Made by a program: the position numbers and the translations under genes. From Spirochaetota bacterium (GTDB lineage Bacteria > Spirochaetota > Spirochaetia > Treponematales > UBA12059), in NCBI GenBank assembly GCA_018816345.1, contig JAHIWG010000012.1, positions 1 to 64,000 on the forward strand: 64,000 nt of DNA. Reading direction: 5' to 3'. Below are positions 48,035-59,047 of the stretch, one piece after another (the stretch's first letter is position 1; every line of letters starts with the position of its first letter). The notes under the pieces are model-generated. The model ran no database searches. It saw only the letters and a program-made list of their open reading frames with translations, and was not told the DNA's origin.

Positions 48035-49495
48035 ATGGCGTACAAGGACTTGCAGGACTTCATGGCCGCCCTCGAGAAGAAGGGCGAACTAAGGCGGATA
48101 TCGGTCGAGGTCGATCCCGAGCTCGAGATCACGGAGATAGCCGATCGCGTCATGCGCTCGCCCGGCGGCGGCCCCGCCCTCCTGTTCGAGAAGGTGAAGG
48201 GCTCTGCCTACCCGCTGCTCATCAACGCGATGGGTAGCGAGGCGCGCATGGCGCTGGCCTTCGGGGCGGCCAGCCTCGACGAGAAGGCGGCGGAGATCGA
48301 GGGCCTCATAGCCTGGGCGTGGAAGCAGCTCCGCGGCTTCAACCTGCTCACGGCCGTCCCCGAGGCGCTGCCCAAGCTACCCGTCGCGCTCAGCCTCTTC
48401 CCGAGGCGGATAGCCCGGCCCAAGTGCCAGGAGGTCAAGGACGACTCGGCCGGCTTCGACAGCCTGCCGGTACTCAAGTGCTGGCCCCTGGACGGCGGAC
48501 GGTTCCTAACCCTGCCGCTCGTATGCACGCGCGACCCCGAGACCGGCGCGCAGAACGTAGGCATGTACCGCATGCAGGTCTACGACGACAGGACCGCGGG
48601 CATGCACTGGCACCTCCACAAGGACGGCGCGCATTTCTTCCAGAAGTATAAGGAGCTCGGGCGGCGCATGCCCGTCGCGGTCGCCCTCGGCTGCGACCCG
48701 GCGGTTACCTACGCGTCGACCGCTCCCCTGCCCGAGGGCGTCTGGGAGATGCTGTTCGCCGGCTTCCTGCGAGGCAAGCCCGCGGACATAGCCAAGGCCA
48801 CCATGAGCGACCTGGACGTGCCGGCCGACGCGGAATTCGTGCTCGAGGGCTACGTCGACCCGACGGAGACCAGGACCGAGGGGCCCTTCGGCGACCATAC
48901 GGGCTTCTACTCGCTCGAGGACGAGTATCCCGTCTTCCACCTGGAACGCATAACCAGGCGCAGGAAGCCCGTCTACCCGGCCACGATAGTCGGCATCCCT
49001 CCCAAGGAAGACTGCTGGATGGCCAAGGCTACCGAGCGGCTGTTCCTGCCGCTCCTCAAGCAGATGTGCCCCGAGATCGTGGACCTATCCATGCCGCTCG
49101 AGGGCGTATTCCACAACTGCGTCATCGTGTCTATAAAGAAGCGCTTCCCCGGGCAGGCCCGCAAGGTGATGAACTTCATGTGGGGCATGGGCCAGATGAT
49201 GTACACGAAGCTGATCGTCGTGGTCGACGACGACGTGAGGCCGTCCGACGTCTCGACGGTAGCGTGGCGGGCCTTCAACAACATCGACGCCAAGCGCGAC
49301 CTCGTCTTCTCGGACGGCCCGCTTGACGCCCTCGACCACTCTTCTCCCCTGCCGCGCTACGGCACGAGGCTCGGCATCGACGCGACGCGCAAGGGCCCCG
49401 AGGAAGGGCATACGAGGCCGTGGCCCGCCCCGCTCGCGATGGACGAGCGCGTCAAGAGCCTAGTCGACGGGCGATGGGACCAGTATGGCCTCTGA
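48035..49495 (+). CDS. UbiD family decarboxylase
   Basis: MAYKDLQDFMAALEKKGELRRISVEVDPELEITEIADRV...TEGPFGDHTGFYS...IVVVDDDVRPSDVSTVAWRAFNNIDAKRD. Confidence 0.94.
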   Translation: MAYKDLQDFMAALEKKGELRRISVEVDPELEITEIADRVMRSPGGGPALLFEKVKGSAYPLLINAMGSEARMALAFGAASLDEKAAEIEGLIAWAWKQLRGFNLLTAVPEALPKLPVALSLFPRRIARPKCQEVKDDSAGFDSLPVLKCWPLDGGRFLTLPLVCTRDPETGAQNVGMYRMQVYDDRTAGMHWHLHKDGAHFFQKYKELGRRMPVAVALGCDPAVTYASTAPLPEGVWEMLFAGFLRGKPADIAKATMSDLDVPADAEFVLEGYVDPTETRTEGPFGDHTGFYSLEDEYPVFHLERITRRRKPVYPATIVGIPPKEDCWMAKATERLFLPLLKQMCPEIVDLSMPLEGVFHNCVIVSIKKRFPGQARKVMNFMWGMGQMMYTKLIVVVDDDVRPSDVSTVAWRAFNNIDAKRDLVFSDGPLDALDHSSPLPRYGTRLGIDATRKGPEEGHTRPWPAPLAMDERVKSLVDGRWDQYGL

Positions 49496-50444
49496 GGCCG
49501 GCGCTCCCGGGGCCGGCGCCACTCGGGCCGGCGATTCGAAGCCCGGAGCGAAGCCGAGCGCGCGGTTAGGCCAGGGGGTGAGCCGGAGGCTCGGCCGGCG
49601 GCTCGGCATGATAGGCGACGCGGTGATAGTCAGGCATACGCTGTTCTCCCTGCCGTTCGCGCTGGTCGCCATACTGCTGGAGACCGGGGGGCGCCTCCAG
49701 CCGCGGCCGCTGCTCCTCATCGTGCTCGCGGCGGCCTCGGCCCGCAACGCCGCCAACGCGCTCAACCGCGTCGTCGACGCCGAGATAGACGCCAGGAACC
49801 CGAGGACCGCAGGGAGGCACCTGCCTACCGGCAGGCTGTCCAAGCGCGAGCTATTGGCATTCGCGGGCGTCATGATAGCCCTGCTGGTCGCGTCCGCGTT
49901 CATGCTCAACTGGCTATGCGTGGCCCTCCTGCCGGTCGCCGCGGTCCTGGTCGGCGGCTACTCGTATACGAAGCACTTCACGTGGCTCTGCCACTACTGG
50001 CTCGGCGTCGCCTGCGCCGCCGCCCCGATGGGCGCCTTCGTCGCGCTCGCCGGCCGCTTCGAATTCAGGTATTTCGTCCTGGCGGGCGCCGTCGCGCTAT
50101 GGGTCGCGGGCTTCGATATACTCTACGCGCTCCAGGATATAGACTTCGACAGGCGGGAAGGCGTCAGGTCGATCCCGGCGCGGTTCGGGGCCCCCGGAGC
50201 GCGGGCCGTATCGGCGCTATCCCACGCGGGCACCGTGGCGGGCCTGGCCGCCCTGCCGCTGTTCTGGGACCTATCATGGGCCTACGGGGCCGGCGTCGCT
50301 ATAGCGGCCGCGCTACTGATCGCCGAGCACGTCGTCGTACGGGGCGGCACCGAGCGCCACGTACGCATCGCCAGCTATTCTATCAACGAGGTGCTGCCGC
50401 TCGTCATGCTCGCGGCGACGGCCCTCGACGTCTATCTTCTGTAA
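49485..50444 (+). CDS. UbiA-like prenyltransferase
   Basis: [32 protein letters not shown]...[25 protein letters not shown]. Confidence 0.93.
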   Translation: MASEAGAPGAGATRAGDSKPGAKPSARLGQGVSRRLGRRLGMIGDAVIVRHTLFSLPFALVAILLETGGRLQPRPLLLIVLAAASARNAANALNRVVDAEIDARNPRTAGRHLPTGRLSKRELLAFAGVMIALLVASAFMLNWLCVALLPVAAVLVGGYSYTKHFTWLCHYWLGVACAAAPMGAFVALAGRFEFRYFVLAGAVALWVAGFDILYALQDIDFDRREGVRSIPARFGAPGARAVSALSHAGTVAGLAALPLFWDLSWAYGAGVAIAAALLIAEHVVVRGGTERHVRIASYSINEVLPLVMLAATALDVYLL

Positions 50445-50454
50445 AGGAGACGGC

Positions 50455-51030
50455 ATGGGACGGTACCTAGTATGCGTCACGGGCGCGAGCGGCTCCGCCT
50501 ACGGCAGGCGGACGCTCGAGGCGCTCATCGACGCCGGCCACGAGGTCCACGCCGTCTTCTCGGCCTGGGGCGAGCGGGTCTTCGAGACGGAGACCGGGCT
50601 CGCGGCGGACGCGTGGCTCTCGGGCCTCGGCCTTACGCCGGAACGGCGCTATGCCTCGGGCGACATGGCGGCGCCGCCCTCGTCGGGCTCGTGGCGCCTC
50701 GACGGCACCGTCATCGTCCCCTGCTCGATGAGTACCGTCGGAGCCGTAGCCTCCGGAGCGACGACCAACCTGATCCACCGCGCCGCGGCGGTCGCGCTCA
50801 AGGAAGGCCGGCGCCTCGTCGTCGTGCCCCGCGAGACGCCGTGGTCGCTCGTCGACCTGCGCAACATGACGAGCCTCGCGGAGGCCGGGGCCGCCATCCT
50901 TCCCGCGTGCCCGGGCTTCTACCACGCGCCTACGAGCATCGAGGAGCTCGTCGACTTCGTCGCCGGGAAGATACTCGACAGGCTCGGGGTAGAGCACGAG
51001 CTGTACGCCAGGTGGGCGGGCGGCAGTTAG
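50455..51030 (+). CDS. UbiX family flavin prenyltransferase
   Basis: [31 protein letters not shown]...[45 protein letters not shown]. Confidence 0.95.
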   Translation: MGRYLVCVTGASGSAYGRRTLEALIDAGHEVHAVFSAWGERVFETETGLAADAWLSGLGLTPERRYASGDMAAPPSSGSWRLDGTVIVPCSMSTVGAVASGATTNLIHRAAAVALKEGRRLVVVPRETPWSLVDLRNMTSLAEAGAAILPACPGFYHAPTSIEELVDFVAGKILDRLGVEHELYARWAGGS

Positions 51031-51255
51031 CGCGGAAGGCGCCTCGGTATCGTTTCTATAAGAGGCAATCTATAAATTATACACTGCTATTTTAGTATGG
51101 TATTATACATTAGCGCGTAGTATAATCTGAATATCGGGAAGCGGGCTTCGCCCGGGCCGTCTCGAAAAAAATGAATCAATATTACTCGCTCGATTAAAAA
51201 CCTATTCGATGAGGCTTCTATTTCCCGTCTCGGCGGCAAACGGAGGAGGTACGTC

Positions 51256-53352
51256 ATGCGCAGGTTGATCGCGCTATCCATCGCCGCGCTCGCGCTCTCC
51301 CAAGCGAGCTTCGGCCAGAACGCGGAGAACTTCTCCATCCACGTACGACCCGGCGCTGAAATACCCCTAGGACCGAAGAGCGCCCTCTTCGACGAGACCG
51401 CCATCTATACCGTGGGCGGATCGGCGAGCGTCGTCGGGCAATATATCTTCCCCGAGCTGCCGTTCCTCTACGCGGAAGGCCTCGTCGACGCCGGCCTGCA
51501 CCCTACCCAGGCCCAGGACTCCCTGGCCATAGCCTCCGCGGGCATGGGCATCGGAGTGGACCTCCGGGTCGCCGATAGGATGAGCCTCCAACTCGGGGCG
51601 GTAGGCGGCGCGAGCCTCGGCTTCTTCGGCGCCGCCGAGCCGGCCGGGAACCCTTACCTCGGAGGCAGCGTCTCGGCCAACTGGGACCTGAGCCCGGGCT
51701 TCGCCCTTTCGGCGGGAGGCACGTACCGGTACCACGTGGGCTGGGACGAGTCGGCGAGCGCCTTCGCCGACCTGTACCAGGGGATGAGCGTCTGGGCCGG
51801 CGCGATACTCCGTTTCAAGCCCGACTCGGGCAGGCAGAAGCTGAGGATCACCGACGTGAAGACCCAGCCGCTCTTCCCGGTATTCTTCGGATACTACGAG
51901 CATAACCCGTTCGGGAGCCTGGTCCTCCACAACCTCGAGAACAGCGCGATAACCAACGTCGACGTATCGTTCTACGTAGGCGAGTACATGGAACAGCCGA
52001 TGCTGACCGCCAGCTACCCCTCCCTGGCCAGGAAGCAGAGCGTCGAGGTACCCATCAAGGCCCTATTCACGAGCAGGCTGATGAACCTGACGGAGAGCGC
52101 CAAGGTAGCGACGGAGATAAGGATCGCCTACACCTACCTTGGCGAGCGCTTCTCTTATACCCACCCTCTGACGGTCACGGTGCTGGATAGGAACAGCATG
52201 ACCTGGGACGACGACCGCAAGGCCGCGTCCTTCGTGACTCCGCGAGACCCGACGGTGCTGATATTCTCCAAGAATACCGCGGGCCTGGTCCGGGACCAGG
52301 GGAACAATCCCCTCAACCTTAACTTCCGCATAGCGATGGGCATCTTCGAGGCGCTCAGGCTATACGGCATGAACTACGTGATCGATCCACAGTCCTCCTT
52401 CATAGAGGCCTCGCAGGACGAGCTTTTCCTCGACTATCTCCAGTTCCCCTCGCAGACCCTCATCTATCGGGCCGGCGATTGCGACGACCTCTCCATACTC
52501 TTCTCCGCCCTCCTCGAGTCCGTGGGCATCGAGACCGCGTTCATCACGGTCCCCGGCCATATATTCATGGCCTTCTCCCTGGGCATCACCGAGGCGGAAG
52601 CCAGGAAATCGTTCACCAGCGCGAGCGACTTCATATACAAGGACGACAAGGCCTGGATCCCGATAGAGGTGACGATAGTCCAGGAAGGCTTCCTGAAGGC
52701 GTACAAGACCGCGACGAAGCAATGGAAGGAGGCCGTAAGCAAGGACGTAGCCGGCTTCTTCCCCATACATAGCGCGTGGCAGACCTACCAGCCCGTAGGG
52801 TTCTCCGGGGGGAGCCTCTCCCTGCTCTTCCCGTCCGCGGACTCGGTCATACAGAGCTACAAGACCAACCTGGACGCCTTCGTGGCCCAGGAGATACAGA
52901 CGAAGGTGGAGAGCTTCGAGTCGACGATAAGGCGAGGGGGCGACAGGGCCTCAATCAGGAACAGCTTCGGGATACTCTACGCCAAGTACGGGCTCTTCAA
53001 GGAAGCCGAGGCCCAGTTCAAGTCGGCCCTCAAGCTGGATAAGAAGGCGTACAACGCGATGATCAACCTCGCCAACCTCTTCTTCCTGCAGGAGCGGATG
53101 GATGACGCTCTGGAGTGGTACCGCGCCGCCTACGAGATTGTGCCGAATAACGAGCTCGTCCTCGCAGGCCTCGCCAGGGCGGAATTCGAGAACGAGGACT
53201 ATAAGGCCTCCCAGGACCATTACGCCAAGCTGAGCGCGCTCAATCCCAGGATCGCCAAGGAATACGCGTACCTGGGCTCGACGTCGACCTCGATCGTCCG
53301 GGCCTCGGTCGCCAGGGATAAGGGCGAGACGTTCTGGGACGAGGAGGAATAG
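51256..53352 (+). CDS. Secreted protein with transglutaminase-like core and TPR repeats
   Basis: Signal peptide; IYRAGDCDDLSILFSALLESVGIETAFITVPGHIFMAF (Cys-His core); C-terminal TPR-like NSFGILYAKYGLFKEAEAQFKSALKLDKKAYNAMINLANL. Confidence 0.78.
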   Translation: MRRLIALSIAALALSQASFGQNAENFSIHVRPGAEIPLGPKSALFDETAIYTVGGSASVVGQYIFPELPFLYAEGLVDAGLHPTQAQDSLAIASAGMGIGVDLRVADRMSLQLGAVGGASLGFFGAAEPAGNPYLGGSVSANWDLSPGFALSAGGTYRYHVGWDESASAFADLYQGMSVWAGAILRFKPDSGRQKLRITDVKTQPLFPVFFGYYEHNPFGSLVLHNLENSAITNVDVSFYVGEYMEQPMLTASYPSLARKQSVEVPIKALFTSRLMNLTESAKVATEIRIAYTYLGERFSYTHPLTVTVLDRNSMTWDDDRKAASFVTPRDPTVLIFSKNTAGLVRDQGNNPLNLNFRIAMGIFEALRLYGMNYVIDPQSSFIEASQDELFLDYLQFPSQTLIYRAGDCDDLSILFSALLESVGIETAFITVPGHIFMAFSLGITEAEARKSFTSASDFIYKDDKAWIPIEVTIVQEGFLKAYKTATKQWKEAVSKDVAGFFPIHSAWQTYQPVGFSGGSLSLLFPSADSVIQSYKTNLDAFVAQEIQTKVESFESTIRRGGDRASIRNSFGILYAKYGLFKEAEAQFKSALKLDKKAYNAMINLANLFFLQERMDDALEWYRAAYEIVPNNELVLAGLARAEFENEDYKASQDHYAKLSALNPRIAKEYAYLGSTSTSIVRASVARDKGETFWDEEE

Positions 53353-53356
53353 CATC

Positions 53357-56300
53357 ATGGAAGCGACCGTCGCCGCCCGCGCCACGCGGCTCACCCGTTT
53401 CTCCGTCGTCGCGCTGCTCTCGGCGCTCTCGGCGTTCGGATGCAAGAGCCCGCTCCTGAGCTTAGTGATCGAGGAAGTGGCGACCGCGGTGACGCATCCG
53501 GTCATATCGGCGACATACCCTACAGCGTCGGCCTCCGAGATACCGGTGAACGCGGAAATTTCGATAACGTTCTCGAAGAACATCGATCCCGCCACCGTGA
53601 ATAGCGGGACGCTGACGATAGTGGACTCTCAAGGAGCGGCCGTCGCGGGCAGGTACTCGGTCCAGGACGCCACGGTCACCTTCACGGCCACCGGGGGATT
53701 CGCGTACGGGCGGACGTATACCGCTACCGTGACCTCCATGATTCTGGATACCGACGGAAAATCGATCTCGGAGGAGTACTCCTGGACCTTCACGACGAGC
53801 CTGACCGCCGACGTCACGGCGCCTACCTTGACTTCGCTAACGTTCTCGGCGGCTGGCGTCATCCTCGTCGACGGCGCCAAATGGACCGGGTCGCTAACGG
53901 TATCGGTCGCTATCGACGGCGGAGACGACAGGTCCTTGGCCCAGGTGGCGCTATCGGAGAGCGCCTCGATGGCGGGAGCCGCGTGGGAGACCTATAACGC
54001 CTCCGACCCGACGTATGAATTCACGTTCGCAGGCTCAGGCGGCTTAAAGCGCCTGTACGGGCAGGTCAAGGACGGGGCCGGCAACGTCAGCGGCGTAAAG
54101 CAATCCGAGGATATATACGTCGATATCGCCGCGCCCAGGGTCACGAACTTCTTGATCAACGCCGGAGCCAGCGCCACTAAATCCGATTCCGTATCCTTGG
54201 ACGTGTTCGCCACGGACGACGCCCCCTCTGGGGGACTATCGAATTTCCGGTACCGACTGGAGGGCGGCGAGTGGGGGGCGTGGGAGCCCCTGACGATCGA
54301 GAGCGACGTCCACAAGGGCAGCGCCGCGAACGTGCCCCTGGGCGTCGCCTTGAACGAGACGGCCGTCATCGAGGTCCAGGCGATGGACGCGGTCGGCCAC
54401 GTATCGGCGGTCGGCGCCGGCTCCATCCTGTACGAGCGGGATCCGCCCGTGATCCTGGACGTCAACTGGGACGACGCCCCGCTCTACCCGTATAACGGCA
54501 GCGTCCTCAGGATAGCGTTCAACGAGGAGATGAGCCCGGCCAGCTTCTCTACCGCCAGGTTCACCCTGACGAACGTGGCGACCTCGGCCCCGATCAGCGG
54601 CATGGTAAGCCTTACCTCGGTAGGCTCGGGCCATAACAACGCCGCCGAGCTTTGGGGCCTGCAATTGGCGCCCCTTACCCTCTATCGGGTTACCCTAGCC
54701 GACTCGGTCCAGGACGTCGCCGGCAACGCCATAGGCATCGCCACGACCTGGACGCTCAGGACGGGAGACGCGCTCGATACCAGCGCGCCGTCGGGAGCCG
54801 TAACGCTCACGGACCGCGGGGGAGCCGCCACGGTGGTCACCCTCCCCTCCGAGATAATAGCGACCAATAGCGCGACGATCGAGCTCGACCTGAGCGCCGT
54901 CTCGGACGACTACAATAGCCCGGCGTACTATAAGATTTGGGGCGACAACGACGGGGCCCACACAACTACCGAGGTATCGTTCGTGGAAAGCGCCGCGTGG
55001 GTGCCGTGGAGCGACCTCGTCACCTGGCACCTACCGAACGTTTCCGGCACCAAATACGTGTTATGCAAATTCATGGACTCGGCCAGGAACGAGTCCTCGA
55101 CCCCGTATCAGCTGAAGATAATCCTCGACGCGGGCGTGGCCCCGACAGTAACGAGCGTCGCCGTCAACGGAGGCGCCGCCTACACTAACGCCACCAGCAT
55201 GGTCGTCCGCGTGGCCGTTTCGGCGGAGGACCTCCATAGCGGCGTCGAGGATATCAATATCTCGCAGACGGGCTCCTTCGACGACGAGGCGTGGCGGGCC
55301 TGGACGCCTAACGATATGGAATGGACGTTACCCGACTCCGACGGCCCGCATACGTTCTACGTAAAGGCGCGGGATTACCTCGGGAACGAGTCGGCTGTGA
55401 ATTCCAGCGCTTCCATAATCCTCGATAGGCTCAGCCCGGCTATAGGCCTCGCCGCGGGAACGAGCGCCATCGAATTCAAGACCGGGTCCCAGATACTAGA
55501 AGGCCCGGCCCCGTCCGATCGGTACCGCGTCGTCGAGGACTTCGGCATAGCCTCTTACGCCTGGGAGACCGTATCCGGCCCCGGGACGGTTTCCTTCAAC
55601 GCCTCCGACCCGTACAGCGCCAGCGAACCGCTGGCAGCGGCTACGAGCGAGGGCGAGTACATCATCAAGGTCACGGCCGTGGACTCCGCGGGCAATAGCG
55701 GCTCGGCTACTATACCCTTCATATGGGATACGACCCCCCCGGCGGACACGCTTAGCGTGACGACTAGCCAGTATAACGCCAACGGGCAGCCGGAATGGTC
55801 GTGGCCCCCGGTAGCGGGCGCGGATTTCTATAGGTATACCTTCGCCGCCGATCCCGACTGGGACGACCTCGGCAGCTTCGCGTACTATGAAAGCGAGCTA
55901 ACCTCCTTCGCTCCCTCGACCGCCCTCGCCGACGGCCAGCACACGCTCCGGGTGACGTCTTGGGACGACGCGGGCAACAGGGCCGCATCGGCCTCGGCCT
56001 CCACGACGACCGTGGACACGGTGAAGCCGTCGATCGCGGGCGGAGGACAGGTATTCCTCACCAATACCGCGACCGCCTTCGCGATTCCCGGTTCCGTCTC
56101 GGTAACCGAGACGGGGAGCGGCCTGAACGCCGCGGCCACGCTCTGGACACAAATTTCCGGCTCCGGGACGCTGACGTTCAGCGATACGAAGGCTATAAAC
56201 CCGAGCATCACGTCCACCGTAGCGGCCGGTTCCGGCTCGGTCTTCGTCATACGCCTCTCGGTGACGGATAACGCGGGCAACGCCAACTCCGCGGATTTCA

Positions 56301-58915
56301 CCATTAACTGGGACAGGGAGCCGCCTCGAGAGCCCGTCGTCACCGGCGTAGGCACGCTAGAGCCATCGGGGAACTACCACACGCCGGACTTGACTCCGAC
56401 CTGGTTCTGGCAGAGCGGAGGCAACGGGGCGGGCGTCTTCAAGTACAAGTACGATTCCTCGGCCTGGTCGTCCGAGACGGCGGCGACCAGCTACACCCCT
56501 CCGACAGTAACCGTCTACGGAAGCAACGAATCCTTGCACACCCACTATTTACAGGTCCAGGAGCGCGACCTGGCGGGCAACTGGTCATCGATAACCACGA
56601 AGGGCATCTGGGTCGACAACCTGTTCGTCTCGGCTCCGAGCGTCGCAGCCAACCGCCCCGCGACGACGACGGCGACCTCCATAACCTGGACTTGGAGCTC
56701 GGGAGCGGGCGTCACGGGCAATCTGTACCGCTACAAGGTTAATGGAGTCTACAAGAATCCCTCGGGGAGCGCGGGCGACCTGGGCGAGACGTATACCTTC
56801 AACTCGGGCCAGGCGGCGGGGACCGCCACTACCTATACCTTCAGCGTCGAGGAATACAACGGGGCGTGGCTTAACAAATTCGGGGTCAGCTCGATTACGG
56901 TAGACCTCCAGGGGCCTACGCCCCCGACGGTAAGCGTCGCGCCCATCACGAACGACACCACCCCGACATGGGGCTGGGCCACCAACGGCGCTAGCGACGG
57001 GACGGGCATCTTCCGCTACCAGCTCGACGGCACGGCCGGGGCTTGGAGCGCCAATACCACCCAGACAGCGTATACCCCGGCCTCGGCCCTCAGCGAAGCG
57101 TCCCATACGCTCTACGTATGCGAGCAGGATCCCCTGGGCAACTGGTCTAATCCGCAGGGCGCGGCCACGACCATAGACGTCACCCCGCCGGTCCTCAACT
57201 CCGTCCTCATCAACAGCGACGCCAAGTACACCAACACCCGGGCCGGGCTCGTCCTGACCATCAGCGCCGTCGGCGAGAGCGGGCTCCAGATGAGCATCCT
57301 GGATTACGATCCTATCGCCGCGTGGGAGGCCTTCGAGGCCTTCAGCTCCAGCAAGACGGTAACGGTCCCCGCGGGGGACGGCCCTAAGAACGTATACGTC
57401 AGGCTCAAGGACTCGGCCGGCAACATATCGTCGTACAAGTACGATACCATCATACTCGACACGGCCGCGCCGACGGCCGGGGCCATATCGATCAACGGCG
57501 GGGAGACCTACACTCCGTCGTTCGACGGTTACTTCGACGCGAGCGCCGCCGACTCGTACGCCTCGGCCTCGGAGATATACGTGCAGCACGCCTACCACGA
57601 CGGCTCTACCTGGTTCACCTCGAGCTGGGACCCGATAGGCACGGCGATACCGTTCGACTCGATGTACACGAACGGCACGGGCTACAAGTACGTCTACGCG
57701 CGGTTCAAGGACCTCGCGGGCAACCTTACCTCCGCCGCCGCCGACCCGAGCGGGGGAGGCTGGATCTACGATTCGATATACATGCAGGTCCCGACCATGG
57801 GCTACGTCGACAAGGGCGTCTCGGGCGCGGGTACGTTGAACGTGTACTATTACGAGGTCACCGACCCTGCCGGAGACTACGTCAACAGGTACTATATCTA
57901 CAGCACCGCCGACCCTGACTTCGTGCCGACCACGAGCACGACCGGCATGACCTATCACGGCTACGCGGACCAGACGGCCTCGTCGTTCAAGAACGTATAC
58001 GTCACGCCCGGCGAGCTGCGGTATTTCTGGGTACGCGCGTATAACGCCGACTCAGGCGGATACGGATACTTCTCGCCGGGGGGGACGAGCGACGAGGACC
58101 TGATCAAGCGCGTCGGCTTCTCGTCCAACGTGACGGTAGTGTACGACGACGCGGAACCGAAGGACGTCCTGATCGCCGGGTACATAAAGGCGCTCCTCGA
58201 GGACAGCTACTGGAGCGGCGGCATACTCTCCCAGGCGAACATGGCGGGCACGATGCCCAGCTACTCGGTGACGCTCCTGCCCGAGAGGCTCGTGAGCAAC
58301 GCCAGCTACGGCTCCTTCTACAAGATCTACGGCGACCCTATAATCGTCACGCCCGGGGCCACGTTCTCGAGGACGCTCTCGACCTACGACGTACGGGCCA
58401 GGAACATCGCCTCCGGAGGCAACGGCCTCATCGCGATGGGCGCCAACGGCATCACCATCCTGGACAGGATCGAGGATAACTGGTCGGCCTGGGGCCTGAC
58501 GGGCACCGCGCCGACGCAGATCGGCGGCGGCGAGAGCGCCGGGCTGGCGGCCAGCATGTCCGCGAAGACCCGCGCGGCATCGGTATCGGAAAGCATCTGG
58601 CACTCCCCGATGCAGAACACCTACCTGACCGCTAACTTCTACTCGAGCTCGATCAACCTGAGCAACATCTTCAACTCCACCACCGGGAACGTATCGAGGA
58701 ACGGCGTCTACCTGGGCGCGAACCCCGTCGTGAGCGACGGCGTGGTATACGCGGCGGAGGAAAGCAACGGCAACTACTACCCCGTCGTCAGGCAAGGGCG
58801 ATTCCTCCAGTTCGGCTACGAGGACGTGCCCGGCAGGGGGTTCGCCTCGGCCACCACGTATCAGTACGGCCAGGTCTTCTTCATAAACCTGGTAGCTAGG
58901 ATGGACGACTTCTAG
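53357..58915 (+). CDS. Giant Ig-like (Big_5 and related) lipoprotein
   Basis: Lipobox-like LSALSAFGC; ISATYPTASASEIPVNAEISITFSKNIDPATVNSGTLTIVD; many repeated D.AGN/ITVDTTPP-like segments. Confidence 0.88.
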   Translation: MEATVAARATRLTRFSVVALLSALSAFGCKSPLLSLVIEEVATAVTHPVISATYPTASASEIPVNAEISITFSKNIDPATVNSGTLTIVDSQGAAVAGRYSVQDATVTFTATGGFAYGRTYTATVTSMILDTDGKSISEEYSWTFTTSLTADVTAPTLTSLTFSAAGVILVDGAKWTGSLTVSVAIDGGDDRSLAQVALSESASMAGAAWETYNASDPTYEFTFAGSGGLKRLYGQVKDGAGNVSGVKQSEDIYVDIAAPRVTNFLINAGASATKSDSVSLDVFATDDAPSGGLSNFRYRLEGGEWGAWEPLTIESDVHKGSAANVPLGVALNETAVIEVQAMDAVGHVSAVGAGSILYERDPPVILDVNWDDAPLYPYNGSVLRIAFNEEMSPASFSTARFTLTNVATSAPISGMVSLTSVGSGHNNAAELWGLQLAPLTLYRVTLADSVQDVAGNAIGIATTWTLRTGDALDTSAPSGAVTLTDRGGAATVVTLPSEIIATNSATIELDLSAVSDDYNSPAYYKIWGDNDGAHTTTEVSFVESAAWVPWSDLVTWHLPNVSGTKYVLCKFMDSARNESSTPYQLKIILDAGVAPTVTSVAVNGGAAYTNATSMVVRVAVSAEDLHSGVEDINISQTGSFDDEAWRAWTPNDMEWTLPDSDGPHTFYVKARDYLGNESAVNSSASIILDRLSPAIGLAAGTSAIEFKTGSQILEGPAPSDRYRVVEDFGIASYAWETVSGPGTVSFNASDPYSASEPLAAATSEGEYIIKVTAVDSAGNSGSATIPFIWDTTPPADTLSVTTSQYNANGQPEWSWPPVAGADFYRYTFAADPDWDDLGSFAYYESELTSFAPSTALADGQHTLRVTSWDDAGNRAASASASTTTVDTVKPSIAGGGQVFLTNTATAFAIPGSVSVTETGSGLNAAATLWTQISGSGTLTFSDTKAINPSITSTVAAGSGSVFVIRLSVTDNAGNANSADFTINWDREPPREPVVTGVGTLEPSGNYHTPDLTPTWFWQSGGNGAGVFKYKYDSSAWSSETAATSYTPPTVTVYGSNESLHTHYLQVQERDLAGNWSSITTKGIWVDNLFVSAPSVAANRPATTTATSITWTWSSGAGVTGNLYRYKVNGVYKNPSGSAGDLGETYTFNSGQAAGTATTYTFSVEEYNGAWLNKFGVSSITVDLQGPTPPTVSVAPITNDTTPTWGWATNGASDGTGIFRYQLDGTAGAWSANTTQTAYTPASALSEASHTLYVCEQDPLGNWSNPQGAATTIDVTPPVLNSVLINSDAKYTNTRAGLVLTISAVGESGLQMSILDYDPIAAWEAFEAFSSSKTVTVPAGDGPKNVYVRLKDSAGNISSYKYDTIILDTAAPTAGAISINGGETYTPSFDGYFDASAADSYASASEIYVQHAYHDGSTWFTSSWDPIGTAIPFDSMYTNGTGYKYVYARFKDLAGNLTSAAADPSGGGWIYDSIYMQVPTMGYVDKGVSGAGTLNVYYYEVTDPAGDYVNRYYIYSTADPDFVPTTSTTGMTYHGYADQTASSFKNVYVTPGELRYFWVRAYNADSGGYGYFSPGGTSDEDLIKRVGFSSNVTVVYDDAEPKDVLIAGYIKALLEDSYWSGGILSQANMAGTMPSYSVTLLPERLVSNASYGSFYKIYGDPIIVTPGATFSRTLSTYDVRARNIASGGNGLIAMGANGITILDRIEDNWSAWGLTGTAPTQIGGGESAGLAASMSAKTRAASVSESIWHSPMQNTYLTANFYSSSINLSNIFNSTTGNVSRNGVYLGANPVVSDGVVYAAEESNGNYYPVVRQGRFLQFGYEDVPGRGFASATTYQYGQVFFINLVARMDDF

Positions 58916-59047
58916 CCTCTTCTGGCAAGGCGGGCGGGTGCCCCCGGCCCCGCTCGCCTTGTCAGATTCCCTTCGCGTCGTTAAGATCACCCGTATCGGC
59001 AACTCGCGATAATCGGTACGCGAGGACTTCATCCCCAGGAGTAATCA

